A stretch of DNA of 64,000 nt from Desulfobacter hydrogenophilus. Lineage in GTDB: Bacteria; Desulfobacterota; Desulfobacteria; Desulfobacterales; Desulfobacteraceae. Below, piece after piece: positions 8,410-15,666 of the stretch (its first letter is position 1; each line of letters begins with the position of its first letter). Position numbers and translations under genes: made by a program. Below the pieces are notes generated by a model. It was given only the letters and a program-made list of their open reading frames with translations. It was not told where the DNA came from and ran no database searches. Where the stretch lies: NCBI RefSeq assembly GCF_004319545.1, contig NZ_CP036313.1, forward strand, positions 1,986,501-2,050,500, in the 5' to 3' direction.

Positions 8410-10815
8410 ATGACAAAACAACAAAGCCGGACCCAGATTCTGAAGAAGCGAAGCAAGAAAAAAGAAAAAAGCATATGGTTCTCCCTTTTCATATGGCTAT
8501 TCATTCTGATTATCCTTGCTGTTATTGCCGGATGTGCTGCTATTACCGCCGGATTTTTGTATTTTAGCCAGAACCTTCCCCAGATCAATACGCTCAATGA
8601 TTACCGTCCGGCGATTGTGACCAATGTGTTCTCCGATGACGGCAGAAAAATAGGCGAGTTTTACAAAGAACGCAGAATTGTCGTTCCGTTGTCGGAAATG
8701 CCTGTCAATCTGCTCAATGCTTTTGTGGCCGCAGAAGATTCCCGCTTCAGGGAACACCCGGGCATTGATGTAAAATCCATTGTCAGGGCCTTTATTAAAA
8801 ATTTTAAGGCCGGCTCCATTGTCCAGGGGGGCTCCACCATCACCCAGCAGGTGACCAAATCGTTTCTTCTTACTCCGGAGAAAACCTATGAACGCAAGGT
8901 TAAAGAGGCGATTCTCGCCTATAAAATCGAAAAAAAGCTCTCTAAAGATGAGATACTTTTCCTTTATTTGAACCAGATCTACCTGGGACACGGCGCTTAC
9001 GGTGTTGAAGCGGCGTCTGAAAACTATTTTGGAAAACATGTCAAGGACCTGAGCCTGGCGGAATGTGCCGTGCTGGCAGGTTTGCCCCAGGCACCCAGCC
9101 GATACAGCCCCTTTCACCATCCGGAATTGGCCAGGCAGCGCCAGGTTTATACACTGAACCGCATGAAGGAAGAAGGCATGATTTCCAACCTGGAGGCCAC
9201 CCAAGCCCTGGGTGCCAAACTGGATATTAAGCCCCGGAAAAATTGGTTCATAGAACGGGTTCCCTGTTACACCGAACATGTCAGACGGTATGTTGAAAAA
9301 AAATACGGCAAACAGATGCTTTACACCCAGGGGTTGAGCATTCACACTGCAGTGAATATTGAACTGCAGAAAATAGCCCGGGATGCAGTTAATAAAGGCT
9401 TGTTAGACTTAGATAAACGCTGCGGATACCGAGGTCCTGTAAAAAATATACCAGCCCTTCAGGTGGAGGAATTCAGTCGTACCATTGTCGAAGAACTCAA
9501 CGGAAGTCGTCTGGTCAAGGGCGATATATATAAAGGGGTTGTCCTGAAGGTTGACGATCGCAACAAGGTTACCCATGTAAGGGTTGGTAATGCCACAGGC
9601 ATCATACGGTTGACCACCATGACATGGGCCAGAAAACCAAATCCCAAAAATTCCTACAGATATGCTGAGATTAAAAAGCCCTCCCAGGCCTTAAAAACCG
9701 GAGATGTCATCTATCTGAAAGTCCTTGGGGAGAGGACAGAGGAAAAGGAATATGAATTTACCCTGTACCAGGAACCCATTGCCCAGTCAGCACTTCTGAG
9801 CATTGAAGCTGAAACCGGCCATGTCAAAAGCATGATCGGCGGAAGGGATTTCAAGGACTCCCAGTTTAACCGGGCTTTTCAGTCAAGACGCCAGCCGGGC
9901 TCGGCATTCAAGCCCATCCTGTACGCGGCGGCTCTTGACAAGGGATACACGCCGACCACGATTATCATTGACTCTCCTGTGGTATATGAGGACAGGCTGC
10001 ATGACAGGGTGTGGAAACCCAATAACTATGCACATAAATTCTACGGTCCCACCTTGCTTCGCCAGGCCTTGACCAATTCCAGAAACATTGTCAGCATCAA
10101 AATCCTCCAGGATATCGGCATAGATTATGTTATCAGTTATGCAAGAAAGCTTGGGATTACCTCCCCATTCTCCCGGGATCTGTCCATCGCCCTTGGATCT
10201 TCAGGGGTTTCCCTACTCGAACTGACCAAGGCATATTCGGTATTTTCCAATTTGGGTTACCTGATTGAGCCGGTATTTATTACCGAAATTTATGATCGAG
10301 ACAACCGGCTTCTGGAATCTTCCAAACTGATTCGTAAAAAGGTCATTGATATGGGCACGGCCTATCTCATGACAAGTCTGCTTGAAAGCGTAGTACAGTC
10401 CGGTACCGGCCAGAGAGTTAAAGCCCTGAATCGGCCCACGGCAGGTAAAACAGGCACCACCAATGATCTGCACGATGCGTGGTTTATGGGATTTACCCCC
10501 AGGTACACCACCGGGGTATGGGTGGGGCTTGACCAGGGGGGGGCCATCGGCAGGGGAGAAACAGGTTCCAGGGCCGCAAGCCCCATCTGGCTGGATTATA
10601 TGCAACATGCTCTGGAAGGTAAACCCGTTCGGGAATTCACAGTACCTGAAGGTGTCATCCGCGTTAAAATAGATGCCGAAACCGGTCTTTTGCCCAGCGC
10701 CCAAAGCGAAAAGACTATTTTTGAATGTTTTAAGGACGGCACGGAGCCGACGGAGTATACACCAAGTCCGGATGAGGTCTTGAGTACGGAAGAGTTGTTT
10801 AAGGAAGGTTTTTAG
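8410..10815 (+). CDS. mrcA: Penicillin-binding protein 1A (bifunctional transglycosylase/transpeptidase)
   Basis: This 801-residue class A PBP polymerises and crosslinks peptidoglycan at the outer face of the inner membrane. A Lys-rich cytoplasmic tail is followed by one transmembrane helix (about 21-52). The GT51 domain has EDSRFREHPGID, GGSTITQQ and the KIEKKLSKDEIL and GHGAYGVE blocks. The transpeptidase has the SxxK serine at S498 (GSAFKP), SxN at S557-R-N559 and KTG at 680-682. An OB-type insert lies between the domains, as in PBP1A. No strong ribosome site precedes the ATG. The TAG stop at 10813-10815 runs into the first bases of a fold-back repeat, so the C-terminus may have been reset by that insertion. 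Confidence 0.95.
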   Translation: MTKQQSRTQILKKRSKKKEKSIWFSLFIWLFILIILAVIAGCAAITAGFLYFSQNLPQINTLNDYRPAIVTNVFSDDGRKIGEFYKERRIVVPLSEMPVNLLNAFVAAEDSRFREHPGIDVKSIVRAFIKNFKAGSIVQGGSTITQQVTKSFLLTPEKTYERKVKEAILAYKIEKKLSKDEILFLYLNQIYLGHGAYGVEAASENYFGKHVKDLSLAECAVLAGLPQAPSRYSPFHHPELARQRQVYTLNRMKEEGMISNLEATQALGAKLDIKPRKNWFIERVPCYTEHVRRYVEKKYGKQMLYTQGLSIHTAVNIELQKIARDAVNKGLLDLDKRCGYRGPVKNIPALQVEEFSRTIVEELNGSRLVKGDIYKGVVLKVDDRNKVTHVRVGNATGIIRLTTMTWARKPNPKNSYRYAEIKKPSQALKTGDVIYLKVLGERTEEKEYEFTLYQEPIAQSALLSIEAETGHVKSMIGGRDFKDSQFNRAFQSRRQPGSAFKPILYAAALDKGYTPTTIIIDSPVVYEDRLHDRVWKPNNYAHKFYGPTLLRQALTNSRNIVSIKILQDIGIDYVISYARKLGITSPFSRDLSIALGSSGVSLLELTKAYSVFSNLGYLIEPVFITEIYDRDNRLLESSKLIRKKVIDMGTAYLMTSLLESVVQSGTGQRVKALNRPTAGKTGTTNDLHDAWFMGFTPRYTTGVWVGLDQGGAIGRGETGSRAASPIWLDYMQHALEGKPVREFTVPEGVIRVKIDAETGLLPSAQSEKTIFECFKDGTEPTEYTPSPDEVLSTEELFKEGF

Positions 10816-10963
10816 GACCGCAGATTAAATAACTTGAACAAAATAGCTTGCCTTTTGGCCCATCTCCTTCGTTGTATCAAAGGTCCAATAGGCCTGCTAT
10901 TCAACCTGTAGATGAACCAAAATTCGGCGTTATTTCTGCCCAACTTATTTAATCTGCGGTCCT
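10814..10963 (+). mobile_element. MITE-like fold-back element, copy A
   Basis: This 150-bp element begins AGGACCGCAGATTAAATAA and ends with the reverse complement. The internal sequence also folds back almost along its whole length, around a centre GGCCTGC-type turn. Compared with the 162-bp copies it lacks 12 bases just right of the centre. It joins the PBP1A stop codon on the left and a broken glycosyltransferase gene on the right. It has no coding capacity. Confidence 0.85.
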
Positions 10964-10965
10964 AA

Positions 10966-11502
10966 GGGAAAAGTTTTATTTGTTTATGAGGAGCAGGGAC
11001 TGGGCGATACCCTGCATTTTACCCGCTATCTTCCTTTGCTCCAGGTTTGGGCGCCCCGGTAGTTTTTGAAACAGGGCCTGCCCTGATCCGGCTGGTGGCG
11101 AAAAATCGTCTATACGACCGGCTCCTTGTGGGTTTAAGCAAAATGGCTACCCGGCCTGTTGACCGGTTTGATTTTCATGTTTCGCTATTATCACTTTCCT
11201 ATATATTGAAAAAGGGCCTGGGTCCCGAAATTTCAGATTTTGCCGACACTGCGGCCATTATGGAACATTTAGATCTTATTATATCTGTCGACACGTCAGT
11301 GGTTCACCTGGCAGGCGCTTTGGAAAAGCCCGTATGGACACTTCTTCCCTTTGCATCGGATTTCCGCTGGCTGCTTGACCGGGATGACAGTCCCTGGTAT
11401 CCAAGCATGCGGTTGTTCAGGCAAACGTCTCCCAAAGAATGGGGGCCGGTACTTGATCGAGTGGCCCTTGCGCTTGCACAACGTGTGGCCAGTGCAAGTT
11501 GA
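10966..11502 (+). pseudogene. Broken TPR/ADP-heptose-type glycosyltransferase gene
   Basis: The first frame (from about 10967) reads GKVLFVYEEQGLGDTLHFTR, the conserved start of the glycosyltransferase region found in TPR-GT9-type proteins. It shifts frame near 11040 into GAPVVFETGPALIRLV. Near residue SYILKKGLGPEISDF a block of the family is missing, which is an internal deletion. The end (MEHLDLIISVDTSVVHLAGA, WRWLLDR, SPWYPSMRLFRQ) is well conserved. The 5' part is cut off exactly at the fold-back element. I therefore call it a pseudogene with three lesions. Confidence 0.8.
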
Positions 11503-11531
11503 ATAAAATAAAATTTAAATCAAAAAAATGG

Positions 11532-11560
11532 TTGACAATCAATTTTAAAACGGATAGATT
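11532..11560 (+). promoter_or_regulatory. Sigma-70-type promoter for the tRNA pair
   Basis: TTGACA (11532-11537) is separated by 17 bases from TAGATT (11555-11560) and preceded by an A/T-rich stretch that could act as an UP element. It sits 24 bases before tRNA-Lys, the right distance for a tRNA promoter. Confidence 0.75.
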
Positions 11561-11584
11561 GCTCCTGTTTTTGACACTGCCCAC

Positions 11585-11660
11585 GGGCCGTTAACTCAGT
11601 TGGCAGAGTATCTGCCTTTTAAGCAGAGAGTCGCTGGTTCGAGCCCAGCACGGCCCACCA
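11585..11660 (+). tRNA. tRNA-Lys (anticodon TTT)
   Basis: Acceptor arms GGGCCGT and ACGGCCC pair over 7 bases. The anticodon stem TCTGC/GCAGA closes loop CTTTTAA with anticodon TTT. The T loop TTCGAGC and an encoded CCA end (11658-11660) are present. Length is 76 bases including CCA. Confidence 0.97.
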
Positions 11661-11685
11661 ACTTAATAAGTGTCAAAAGTTAAGT

Positions 11686-11763
11686 GTCCCCATCGTCTAG
11701 CCCGGTCCAGGACACAGGCCTTTCACGCCTGCGACAGGGGTTCGAATCCCCTTGGGGACGCCA
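11686..11763 (+). tRNA. tRNA-Glu (anticodon TTC)
   Basis: Acceptor arms GTCCCCA and TGGGGAC pair. The anticodon stem CAGGC/GCCTG closes loop CTTTCAC with anticodon TTC. The T arm GGGGTTCGAATCCCC is perfect and CCA is encoded. It lies 25 bases after tRNA-Lys and is probably co-transcribed with it. Confidence 0.97.
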
Positions 11764-11772
11764 CTTAAAAAT

Positions 11773-11810
11773 AAAGGCTTTTCAGAAAATTCTGAAAAGC
11801 CTTTTTGTAT
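11773..11810 (+). terminator. Rho-independent terminator of the tRNA operon
   Basis: A 13-bp perfect stem (11775-11787 with 11790-11802) with a 2-base loop is followed by a T-rich run (TTTTTGTATTTTT). It begins 10 bases after tRNA-Glu. Confidence 0.92.
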
Positions 11811-11889
11811 TTTTATTCAAAGCCTGGGCCTGGTGTGATCTTGATCTTCTATCATCCAATGAATAGATAATGATAGGGCAGAATTAATT

Positions 11890-12465
11890 TTATTCCGGTG
11901 AGCTGAAAGTTACCAGATAGTTGTAGTCACCGATATCTGCAGTCTTTTCCTTTTTGAACCCCAATGCAGTGACCAGTTCTTCCGTTTCTTCCTGGGACAG
12001 GCGTATATGCGCCGGCGGACCAGGAGGGCCATCCATTTTTTTGAATTCAATTACGGCCAGGCATCCCCCCGGTTTAAGACGGTTGAGAACCTGTTTTAAG
12101 ACTGTCTGGGCAGCGTCCATCTCCTTAAAGTCATGCAGTACTGTGGCCATGAGGCACAGATCCAAGCTATATGCTTCGATGTCTATTCCCTTGGTGGCAT
12201 CCGTCTTGATGGTTAAAATATTGGCGGCTTCTTTTTTCTGTATTTCTTCTTCCAGCATCTGAAGCCCCTCTTCCCAGAGATCAACGGCATAGACCAGTCC
12301 GGATGGCCCTGCAAGGTTTGATAGAAAGCGCGAATACAATCCTTTACCGCAGGCCAAATCCAAAATCACAGAGCCCTGGTTCACTGGTAACATCTGTTTC
12401 AAAATTTCAGTGTTAATCAGTTCAAAACTGCTTTTTCCAGCACCTTTGGGTTTTGCCTGGTCCAT
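11890..12465 (-). CDS. Class I SAM-dependent methyltransferase
   Basis: This 191-residue protein has the SAM-binding motif I VILDLACGKGLYSRFL, an acidic residue at the end of strand 2 (VYAVDLW), and LDLCLMATVLHDF in the motif IV region. GGCLAVIEFKK matches the motif VI strand. The fold is that of UbiE/ArsM-like small-molecule methyltransferases. The substrate is unknown. The ATG has AAGGAGG at the proper distance. It is a single gene, convergent to the tRNA operon. Confidence 0.88.
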   Translation of the reverse strand: MDQAKPKGAGKSSFELINTEILKQMLPVNQGSVILDLACGKGLYSRFLSNLAGPSGLVYAVDLWEEGLQMLEEEIQKKEAANILTIKTDATKGIDIEAYSLDLCLMATVLHDFKEMDAAQTVLKQVLNRLKPGGCLAVIEFKKMDGPPGPPAHIRLSQEETEELVTALGFKKEKTADIGDYNYLVTFSSPE

Positions 12466-12641
12466 TAATTTGCCTCCTTGAAAATTTTTGGTTTGCTTGA
12501 TTGTCGGTCTTTAATATGGAAATTATGAACCCTGCCTGTTTAGGCTTATGTTCATGGAAATAATAAGCCAGAGGCGCATATGTCCGATATTGTATGCACT
12601 ATATCATTGCTGCCGGTTATTTATCAGGCATATTTCACCTT

Positions 12642-12803
12642 AGGACCGCGGATTAAATAACTTGAACGAAATAGCTTGCCTTTTGGCCCATCTACTTCGT
12701 TGCATCAAAGGCCCAATAGGCATGCTATTCAACCTTTAATGCGCCTTGTAGATGAACCAAAATTCGGCGTTATTTCTGCCCAACTTATTTAATCCGCGGT
12801 CCT
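12642..12803 (+). mobile_element. MITE-like fold-back element, copy B
   Basis: This 162-bp element is in the same orientation as copy A. Base 9 of the left end and its partner in the right end are both changed (A to G and T to C), giving GGACCGCGG and CCGCGGTCC, so pairing is kept. It is flanked by TTA on both sides, which could be a 3-bp target duplication. It lies between the methyltransferase promoter side and the hsp20 locus. Confidence 0.88.
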
Positions 12804-12902
12804 TAATTTGATTTGCACGGCTTGCCCGCGTTTTTGACCGGGGTATGATTATGTTCAATATCCCGTTTTTGAACCTTGCGTCAACCTTTGACTGATTCGC
12901 AT

Positions 12903-12974
12903 CTACGGGCAATGATAGGGTGGGATGGAACGATCCGTAATTTTTTTTGACCCGGTAATCGTTTTAATATTCAT
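12903..12974 (-). CDS. Possible 23-residue leader or small protein
   Basis: A short frame (MNIKTITGSKKITDRSIPP plus 4 residues) has a good ribosome site, AAGGAG, 7 bases before its ATG. It lies downstream of the first hsp20 gene on the same strand. I do not recognise it. It may be a truncated gene start or a non-functional frame. Confidence 0.25.
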   Translation of the reverse strand: MNIKTITGSKKITDRSIPPYHCP

Positions 12975-13010
12975 GTCTGATCTCCTTTGGTTTATCCGGT
13001 TGGATGGCTG

Positions 13011-13047
13011 GGATGGCTGCGGCACATTTGTTTTGCCGCAGCCATCC
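13011..13047 (-). terminator. Strong hairpin downstream of hsp20
   Basis: A 14-bp perfect stem (13011-13024 with 13034-13047) lies 33 bases after the stop of the 13081-13467 gene. There is no T run on the minus strand, so it may stabilise the transcript end rather than terminate it. Confidence 0.45.
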
Positions 13048-13080
13048 TCGTCCTGGCAGAAAGAAGATGGTGTCCTTGTC

Positions 13081-13467
13081 CTAGGCAGCTTTGATTTCAA
13101 TCAGTCTGGGTTTGGCGGCTTCGGATTTGGGCAGATGGAGGGTGAGAACCCCATCTTTGAGCTTGGCCTCTACATCTTCTACGTTAATACTCTGGGGGAT
13201 GGAAAAGTTTCTGACATATTCAACGTCCACAAATTCTTCCCAGTTTGACACGCCCTGGCGATCAAGCCGGCGGATACCGGAGATGGAGAGCTTGCCGTTT
13301 TCAATATTTACCGTGACATCATCCTTGTGGGCCCCCGGCATATCCGCATAAAGCAGGATTTCATTCTCATTTTCATAAATGTCCACTGACGGTGTGGCGG
13401 TTCTCAGTTCACGGGTTTTTTCAATGGCCTTGTTTTCGGTTTTGGTGATATCTTTTCTGTCAGTCAT
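13081..13467 (-). CDS. Hsp20/alpha-crystallin small heat-shock protein
   Basis: At 128 residues it shows an alpha-crystallin domain: EILLYADMPGAHKDDVTVNI, then LSISGIR, and the conserved GVLTLHLPKSEAAKP segment before a short tail. These ATP-independent chaperones hold unfolding proteins as oligomers. The N-terminal region is short and charged. AGGAGG precedes the ATG. It follows a second Hsp20 gene by 128 bases, and the two end almost identically (KSEAAKPRLI), suggesting an old duplication. Confidence 0.94.
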   Translation of the reverse strand: MTDRKDITKTENKAIEKTRELRTATPSVDIYENENEILLYADMPGAHKDDVTVNIENGKLSISGIRRLDRQGVSNWEEFVDVEYVRNFSIPQSINVEDVEAKLKDGVLTLHLPKSEAAKPRLIEIKAA

Positions 13468-13595
13468 GGTGACCTCCTGAGGTTTATTTTTTTGTTCATT
13501 TTATAAGAACATTTGCGTATTCTACACAGATGTTTCAACTTCGGTTGTGGGCTGAACCCACGGTGAAAAATCAGGTCAGCCCATTGCTCTTATCT

Positions 13596-14042
13596 TTAGT
13601 TAATGGCAATCAGTCTGGGTTTGGCTGCCTCTGATTTGGGCAGTGTGAGATACAAAATGCCGTCTTTAAGCGCGGCATCGACTTTCTCCACATCAACCTC
13701 ATCGGGCAGGGTAAAGCTGCGTGAGAATGTGGTGGCCGACCTTTCATTTCTGTGGGCTTTATACCCTTCGGGGGATTCAATTGTTCGTTTTCCGCTGATT
13801 TCAAGATAATTACCCTGGATTTTAATGCTGATGTCATCCTTTGAAATGCCGGGAAGTTCTGCCCGGACTTCAAAGTTGTCACCGTTTTCCATAAGGTTGG
13901 TTCTGGGTGAATTGGTGCCTAGGGTAAATGTCGGTCCATGCAGGTAAGGTCTGTCCATCTCATTGAAGAGTCTGTCCATTTTGGTGCGGAGCAGATCCAT
14001 GGCCCCAAACATTCTGTCGATTTCATTAATTTTTGCAAACAT
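13596..14042 (-). CDS. Hsp20/alpha-crystallin small heat-shock protein
   Basis: This 148-residue protein has a longer N-terminal arm (MFGAMDLLRTKMDRLFNEMD) of the kind that mediates oligomer assembly. The alpha-crystallin domain has FEVRAELPGISKDDISIKI, LEISGKR and GILYLTLPKSEAAKP. It is first of the two hsp20 genes, with AAGGAG before its ATG. It faces the ribbon-helix-helix gene at 14229 across a 186-bp AT-rich divergent promoter region. Confidence 0.95.
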   Translation of the reverse strand: MFAKINEIDRMFGAMDLLRTKMDRLFNEMDRPYLHGPTFTLGTNSPRTNLMENGDNFEVRAELPGISKDDISIKIQGNYLEISGKRTIESPEGYKAHRNERSATTFSRSFTLPDEVDVEKVDAALKDGILYLTLPKSEAAKPRLIAIN

Positions 14043-14114
14043 AGTTCACACTCCTTTTTATTTGTTGTCGTTTTCGGCGGCTGGCTTGTTTTAGTTTGCC
14101 TTCCGTTTGTTTGA

Positions 14115-14146
14115 AATAAAAATATATATAAATAATTCTCTGTCAA
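14115..14146 (-). promoter_or_regulatory. Possible promoter of the hsp20 pair
   Basis: On the minus strand TTGACA (14146-14141) is followed 15-17 bases later by an AT-only stretch (TATATATATTTTT) that can supply a -10 box. I do not see a heat-shock sigma-32 consensus. A CIRCE element is also absent. Confidence 0.45.
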
Positions 14147-14175
14147 TATAGTTTACATTATTTTTTCTAAAAAAA

Positions 14176-14204
14176 TTGACAAAGTAATGCCAACCAATTA
14201 GTTT
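14176..14204 (+). promoter_or_regulatory. Possible promoter of the ribbon-helix-helix gene
   Basis: TTGACA (14176-14181), a 17-base spacer, then TTAGTT (14199-14204). The AGGAGG ribosome site at 14215-14220 and the ATG at 14229 follow closely, so the leader would be very short. Confidence 0.5.
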
Positions 14205-14228
14205 TAATAAAAAGAGGAGGATTAGAAA

Positions 14229-14834
14229 ATGAGCGAATCGAAAATAAAGCCCAATGATTTCTCCCTGGATTCACTTAAAGGGATGCAGTCTGTTCGGGCA
14301 ACGTTCACACTGCCACGGCATGCCATCAATTTAATAAGCACCGTTGCAAACCAGCTGGGTGTAAAACAAAAATCAATATTTGACCATTTGATTGAGAATA
14401 AAGATATTATTGACCAGATTGCTGATGAGGCAAAAGCGTATGAGCCTGAAAAAAAACAGCGCAAACAAAAGACCTTTGTCTTGAGCCGGAATTGTTTAAG
14501 CACCCTGGATACCTTTGCCCGGAAATACAAACTGTCGAGGGATGTGCTGCTTGAACTCTCCATCCGGCAGCTTGATCCTGTTATTACCCAGGAAAAGCAA
14601 CGGCATGAAAATAGAAAAATACTGCTGGAACAGATGCGGGATTTTAGAAAACGTGGCAGCAATTTTTTGAACCGGGCACGCGGCCTGGCTGGCAGAGATG
14701 ATGAAACGGTTCAAAAGATTGAATCCTTTTTCAGTCAGTATGACAAAACAATGGATGAGCTTGAAGGCATTATTGAAAAAGGCAAATCCGTGGAGCAGTT
14801 CCCTTCTGCCGGGGAGCAGCAAATGTTTGCCTGA
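14229..14834 (+). CDS. Putative DNA-binding protein with two ribbon-helix-helix-like segments
   Basis: This 201-residue protein is not of a family I can name. Two stretches look like ribbon-helix-helix folds: SVRATFTLPRHAINLISTVA (about 22-41) and KTFVLSRNCLSTLDTFARKY (about 80-99). Each has a beta-strand followed by two helices. The C-terminal half is charged and probably coiled-coil (EKQRHENRKILLEQMRDFRK). It has a strong AGGAGG site. It diverges from the hsp20 pair, so regulation of that shared region, or of its own gene, is a reasonable inference. A structural or phage-derived role is possible. Confidence 0.6.
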   Translation: MSESKIKPNDFSLDSLKGMQSVRATFTLPRHAINLISTVANQLGVKQKSIFDHLIENKDIIDQIADEAKAYEPEKKQRKQKTFVLSRNCLSTLDTFARKYKLSRDVLLELSIRQLDPVITQEKQRHENRKILLEQMRDFRKRGSNFLNRARGLAGRDDETVQKIESFFSQYDKTMDELEGIIEKGKSVEQFPSAGEQQMFA

Positions 14835-14887
14835 CATTTAAAACTAAAACAGGGTCTTCGCGTATTTAATTATACGCAGGCAGTTAT

Positions 14888-14938
14888 CGGATAACCTGGG
14901 GGGGCTAAATGGTGTTGATCTCGTATTTGTCGATTTTG
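14888..14938 (-). pseudogene. 51-bp remnant of a sigma-54 response regulator 3' end
   Basis: This stretch matches the 3' end of the intact regulator gene at 18218-18269 with few changes (shared blocks CGGATAAC, CGTATTTGTC). It joins directly to sequence homologous to 21180 onward, so about 2.9 kb present in the intact copy is missing here. Confidence 0.75.
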
Positions 14939-14944
14939 ATATAT

Positions 14945-14977
14945 CCGGGAGCGCGGGCGGGATGCCCGCGCTCCCAG
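14945..14977. repeat. GC-rich extragenic palindrome
   Basis: GGGAGCGCGGGC (14947-14958) pairs perfectly with GCCCGCGCTCCC (14964-14975). A related hairpin is at 21186-21218 in the duplicated segment. It resembles REP-type extragenic palindromes and lies just after the receiver gene stop, so it may protect or terminate the transcript. Confidence 0.7.
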
Positions 14978-15005
14978 GTTAAGTTATTTCGGACCCATTC
15001 CTAAA

Positions 15006-15446
15006 CTATATCTCCCCGGTACGCCGCAGAAGAAGCCGGGCTTCGGCCTTGCGGATGCGTTCTTCCTGTTCGTCCTTGCGCTTCCAGGCATTGGTCAGTT
15101 TTTCACTGATATCATCAAAATCCGCCGGTTTCATCAGGTAATCAAAGGCCCCTTCCTTCATGCCTTCCACAGCCGTCTCCGTGGACCCGTGCCCGGTAAG
15201 GAGGATCACTTCCACCAGAGGATAGCTTGCCTTGATTTTTTTCAAGGTCTCAATGCCGTCCATGCCGGGCATGCGAATATCCAGGATTACCACGTCGATT
15301 TTGGTTTTTTCAAGCAGGTCAAGGGCCTCTTGTCCTGAATAAACGGCAGACACCTTTTCCCCCTGCCGGGTCAGGCGCAGGGAAAACATCTCTACAAAAT
15401 CTTTTTCATCATCAACGATCAAGATTTTTACCGGTATTTTTATCAT
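15006..15446 (-). CDS. Single-domain response regulator (receiver), copy 1
   Basis: This 146-residue receiver has the acidic pair D12-D13, phospho-acceptor D56 (VVILDIRMPGMDG), Thr in ILLTGHG and Lys106 in YLMKP. A 25-residue charged tail follows and there is no output domain, so it must act through protein contacts or as a phosphate relay. It differs from the receiver at 21246-21686 at only two residues. It is one of only two intact genes in the decayed duplicate region and precedes no intact kinase there; phosphorylation by the kinases of the intact copy is likely. Confidence 0.93.
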   Translation of the reverse strand: MIKIPVKILIVDDEKDFVEMFSLRLTRQGEKVSAVYSGQEALDLLEKTKIDVVILDIRMPGMDGIETLKKIKASYPLVEVILLTGHGSTETAVEGMKEGAFDYLMKPADFDDISEKLTNAWKRKDEQEERIRKAEARLLLRRTGEI

Positions 15447-15488
15447 GGGTTTTTCTCCTTAAAAATTTATGAAAGAACTTGTAATTGT

Positions 15489-15666
15489 TTAGTCGGATTG
15501 CCATTCGGGCAGGCAGATCTTAAAAGTTGTGCCATGGCCGGGTTCTGATTCCACGTGGATGCTGCCTGAAAGCCCGGTCCACGCTTTTTTTATTTTCTCA
15601 AGCCCCTTGCAAAGCATCTCTTTTTCCGGAATCTGGCCCGAGTCCTCCAGGTTCAACAAATACCTC
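15489..15666 (-). pseudogene. Remnant of a receiver-histidine kinase gene
   Basis: About 178 bp are left of a gene homologous to 21729-22910. Three blocks remain: the C-terminal end (matching 21729-21818), a piece of the kinase core (matching about 22257-22328) and the start region (matching about 22900-22917). Two internal deletions removed about 440 and 570 bp. The old stop is now TAA at 15489-15491. Confidence 0.85.

Noticed and set aside
13531-13592. Fifth copy of the ~95-bp repeat between the hsp20 genes
   Set aside because: Only the TTGTGGGCTGAACC-like and GGTCAGCCCAT parts match; too degenerate to claim.
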